In this document: positions 63,026-64,000 of the stretch, one piece after another
How the letters are laid out: each line of letters starts with the position of its first letter
Numbering within the stretch: the stretch's first letter is position 1
Assembly (NCBI RefSeq): GCF_029382225.1
Contig: NZ_JARLTC010000012.1
Span: 62,001-126,000 of the forward strand
Origin: Spongiactinospora sp. TRM90649
Lineage (GTDB): Bacteria; Actinomycetota; Actinomycetes; Streptosporangiales; Streptosporangiaceae
Reading direction: 5' to 3'
DNA length: 64,000 nucleotides
The notes under the pieces: model-generated
What the model was told of the DNA's origin: nothing
Seen by the model: only the letters and a program-made list of their open reading frames with translations
Database searches by the model: none
Made by a program: the position numbers and the translations under genes

Positions 63026-64000
63026 GGCGAGGTCCGCCGATGAACGCCTCGGCCCGCAGGGCGGCCAGCCCGATCCTGGGCAGGTCGCGGGTCGCCGGGT
63101 AGATCAGGAACCTGGGCTCCCAGCGCGGCTGGAACTTCGAGTTGAACCGGTAGAGCGACTCGATCTGGAGCCACCGGGACAGGAAGATCAGTACAGCCCG
63201 CCACGCGCGCCGGATCGGCCCCGCGCCCAGCCGCTCCCCTCTGGCCAGCGCCGACCGGAATATCGCGAAGTTCAGCGAGACGGCGGACACTCCGAGCGCC
63301 GGGGCCGCCTGGAGCACCTTCACGATCAGCAGTTCGTTGAGCCCGGGGGCGCCGCCCCGTTCGCGCCGCATCAGGTCGAGCGACAGGCCGTGCGCGCCCC
63401 ACGGGACGAAGTGCAGCATCGCCGCCGGCCGGGATCCGTCTTCGGCCTCGCCGTCGGGGCCCCGGGCGGTGGCGAGGACGCATCCGGAATCGGCGGGGTC
63501 GCCCATCCGGCCGAGGGCCATGGAGAAGCCGCGCTCCCGCGCGGTGCCACGCCAGGCCCGCGCGGCGTGGCGGAGGTGTTCCCACTCGGGCGCGCCGATG
63601 TCGGCGGCCCACCTCACCTCGCAGGTGTAGCCGGCGCGCTCGGTGCGGTGGACCATCTGCCGGACGTTGCGCATGGCTCTGCCTTCGAGGTGGAAACCGG
63701 CCACCTCCACCACGGCCTCGTCGCCCATCTCCAGCGCGCGCAGGCCGGTCTCCCGGCTCCAGATCGTGCCGCCCTCCTCGCTGCAGCCGATCACGGCGGG
63801 CACCCAGGCGTGCCGTCCGGCCTTCGCGGTGAACTCCCTGATCGCCCCCGGCCACGCCTCGACGTCGCCGATGGGGTCGCCGCTGGCCAGCATCACCCCG
63901 CCCACCACCCGGTAGGCGATCGCGGCCTTCCCGGTCGGGGAGAAGATCACGCTCTTGTCCCGGCGCAGCGCGAAGTAGCCCAGCGAGTCGCGCGCCCCCT
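62997..64000 (-). CDS. DUF2156 protein, phosphatidylglycerol lysyltransferase-like C-terminal domain (5' end outside window)
   Basis: The frame continues through the right edge: ahead of GTG 63950 it reads ARDSLGYFALRRDKS, as in this family. The visible part has VIFSPTGKAAIAYRVVGGVM, LASGDPIGDVEAWPGAIREF and the late VSAVSLNFAIFRSALARGER and LYRFNSKFQPRWEPRFLIYP, the GNAT-like transferase fold of MprF/LysX. Such proteins move lysine or another amino acid from tRNA to membrane lipid, giving resistance to cationic peptides. Any N-terminal membrane part lies outside. Confidence 0.9.
   Translation of the reverse strand, partial: GARDSLGYFALRRDKSVIFSPTGKAAIAYRVVGGVMLASGDPIGDVEAWPGAIREFTAKAGRHAWVPAVIGCSEEGGTIWSRETGLRALEMGDEAVVEVAGFHLEGRAMRNVRQMVHRTERAGYTCEVRWAADIGAPEWEHLRHAARAWRGTARERGFSMALGRMGDPADSGCVLATARGPDGEAEDGSRPAAMLHFVPWGAHGLSLDLMRRERGGAPGLNELLIVKVLQAAPALGVSAVSLNFAIFRSALARGERLGAGPIRRAWRAVLIFLSRWLQIESLYRFNSKFQPRWEPRFLIYPATRDLPRIGLAALRAEAFIGGPRLRPGGRGRR

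Overview
The window is very GC-rich, uses GTG and TTG starts often, packs genes into short translationally coupled operons and reads like a chromosome segment of a filamentous actinomycete. The family content (kynurenine pathway, CBM5/12-FnIII-GH18 chitinase, many XRE/TetR/MarR regulators, SAV_915 and DUF5959 proteins, F420/LLM oxidoreductase, DosS-like kinase, twin universal stress proteins) would fit Streptosporangiales such as Nonomuraea, Actinomadura or Streptosporangium. The genus is inference, since there is no rRNA or marker gene here.

Layout. 1-8733 is one plus-strand catabolic operon: the end of an oligopeptide-type ABC transporter, hydantoinase/oxoprolinase A and B subunits, an amidohydrolase, a SnoaL-like protein, a TIGR04076 protein, an LLM flavin-dependent oxidoreductase and an alpha/beta hydrolase with a dehydroquinase-like N-terminal domain. 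8717-12772 is a kynurenine locus (Lrp/AsnC regulator, tryptophan 2,3-dioxygenase, kynureninase) split by a TnpB element. 12777-16207 holds three genes of no recognised family, two of them paralogous. 16212-25109 carries regulators, PPK2, a chitinase, a MarR-controlled two-gene ABC exporter and a pirin. 25110-28049 is a less dense accessory patch with a frameshifted DUF5959 gene and direct repeats.

28050-34957 and 55364-60296 are two halves of what looks like a DosR/OsdR-type hypoxia or dormancy set: universal stress proteins, FMN-binding PPOX-fold proteins, a DosS-like heme-GAF kinase, an Acg-type nitroreductase, a CBS-BON protein, acetate kinase, an Rv1733c-like membrane protein and an unusual HypD. 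Several of their promoters carry imperfect copies of the DosR box. Between them lie a YkvA protein, a His-repeat secreted protein, a formamidase cluster with an AmiC-like sensor (36827-41084), a patch of gene fragments (41227-42285), TetR/hydrolase, SDR/HxlR and TetR-ferredoxin-P450 units, a secreted beta-propeller and two MFS exporters. The right edge has a membrane protein, a GlxA-type AraC regulator, a CGNR zinc-finger protein and a partial DUF2156 protein.

The most interesting signal is the pair of related TnpB (IS200/IS605-type) elements. A full element (9306-10649) and a 282-bp internally deleted copy (34958-35239) both sit directly against the start codon of a host gene, kynA and ackA, in the orientation where the flank CTCAT is the complement of the start codon ATGAG. 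Removing the first element on paper rejoins a strong Shine-Dalgarno to the kynA ATG, which fixes its boundaries and shows that it landed between ribosome-binding site and start codon and now supplies its own. The small copy has lost TnpB but keeps both ends and the guide-RNA scaffold.
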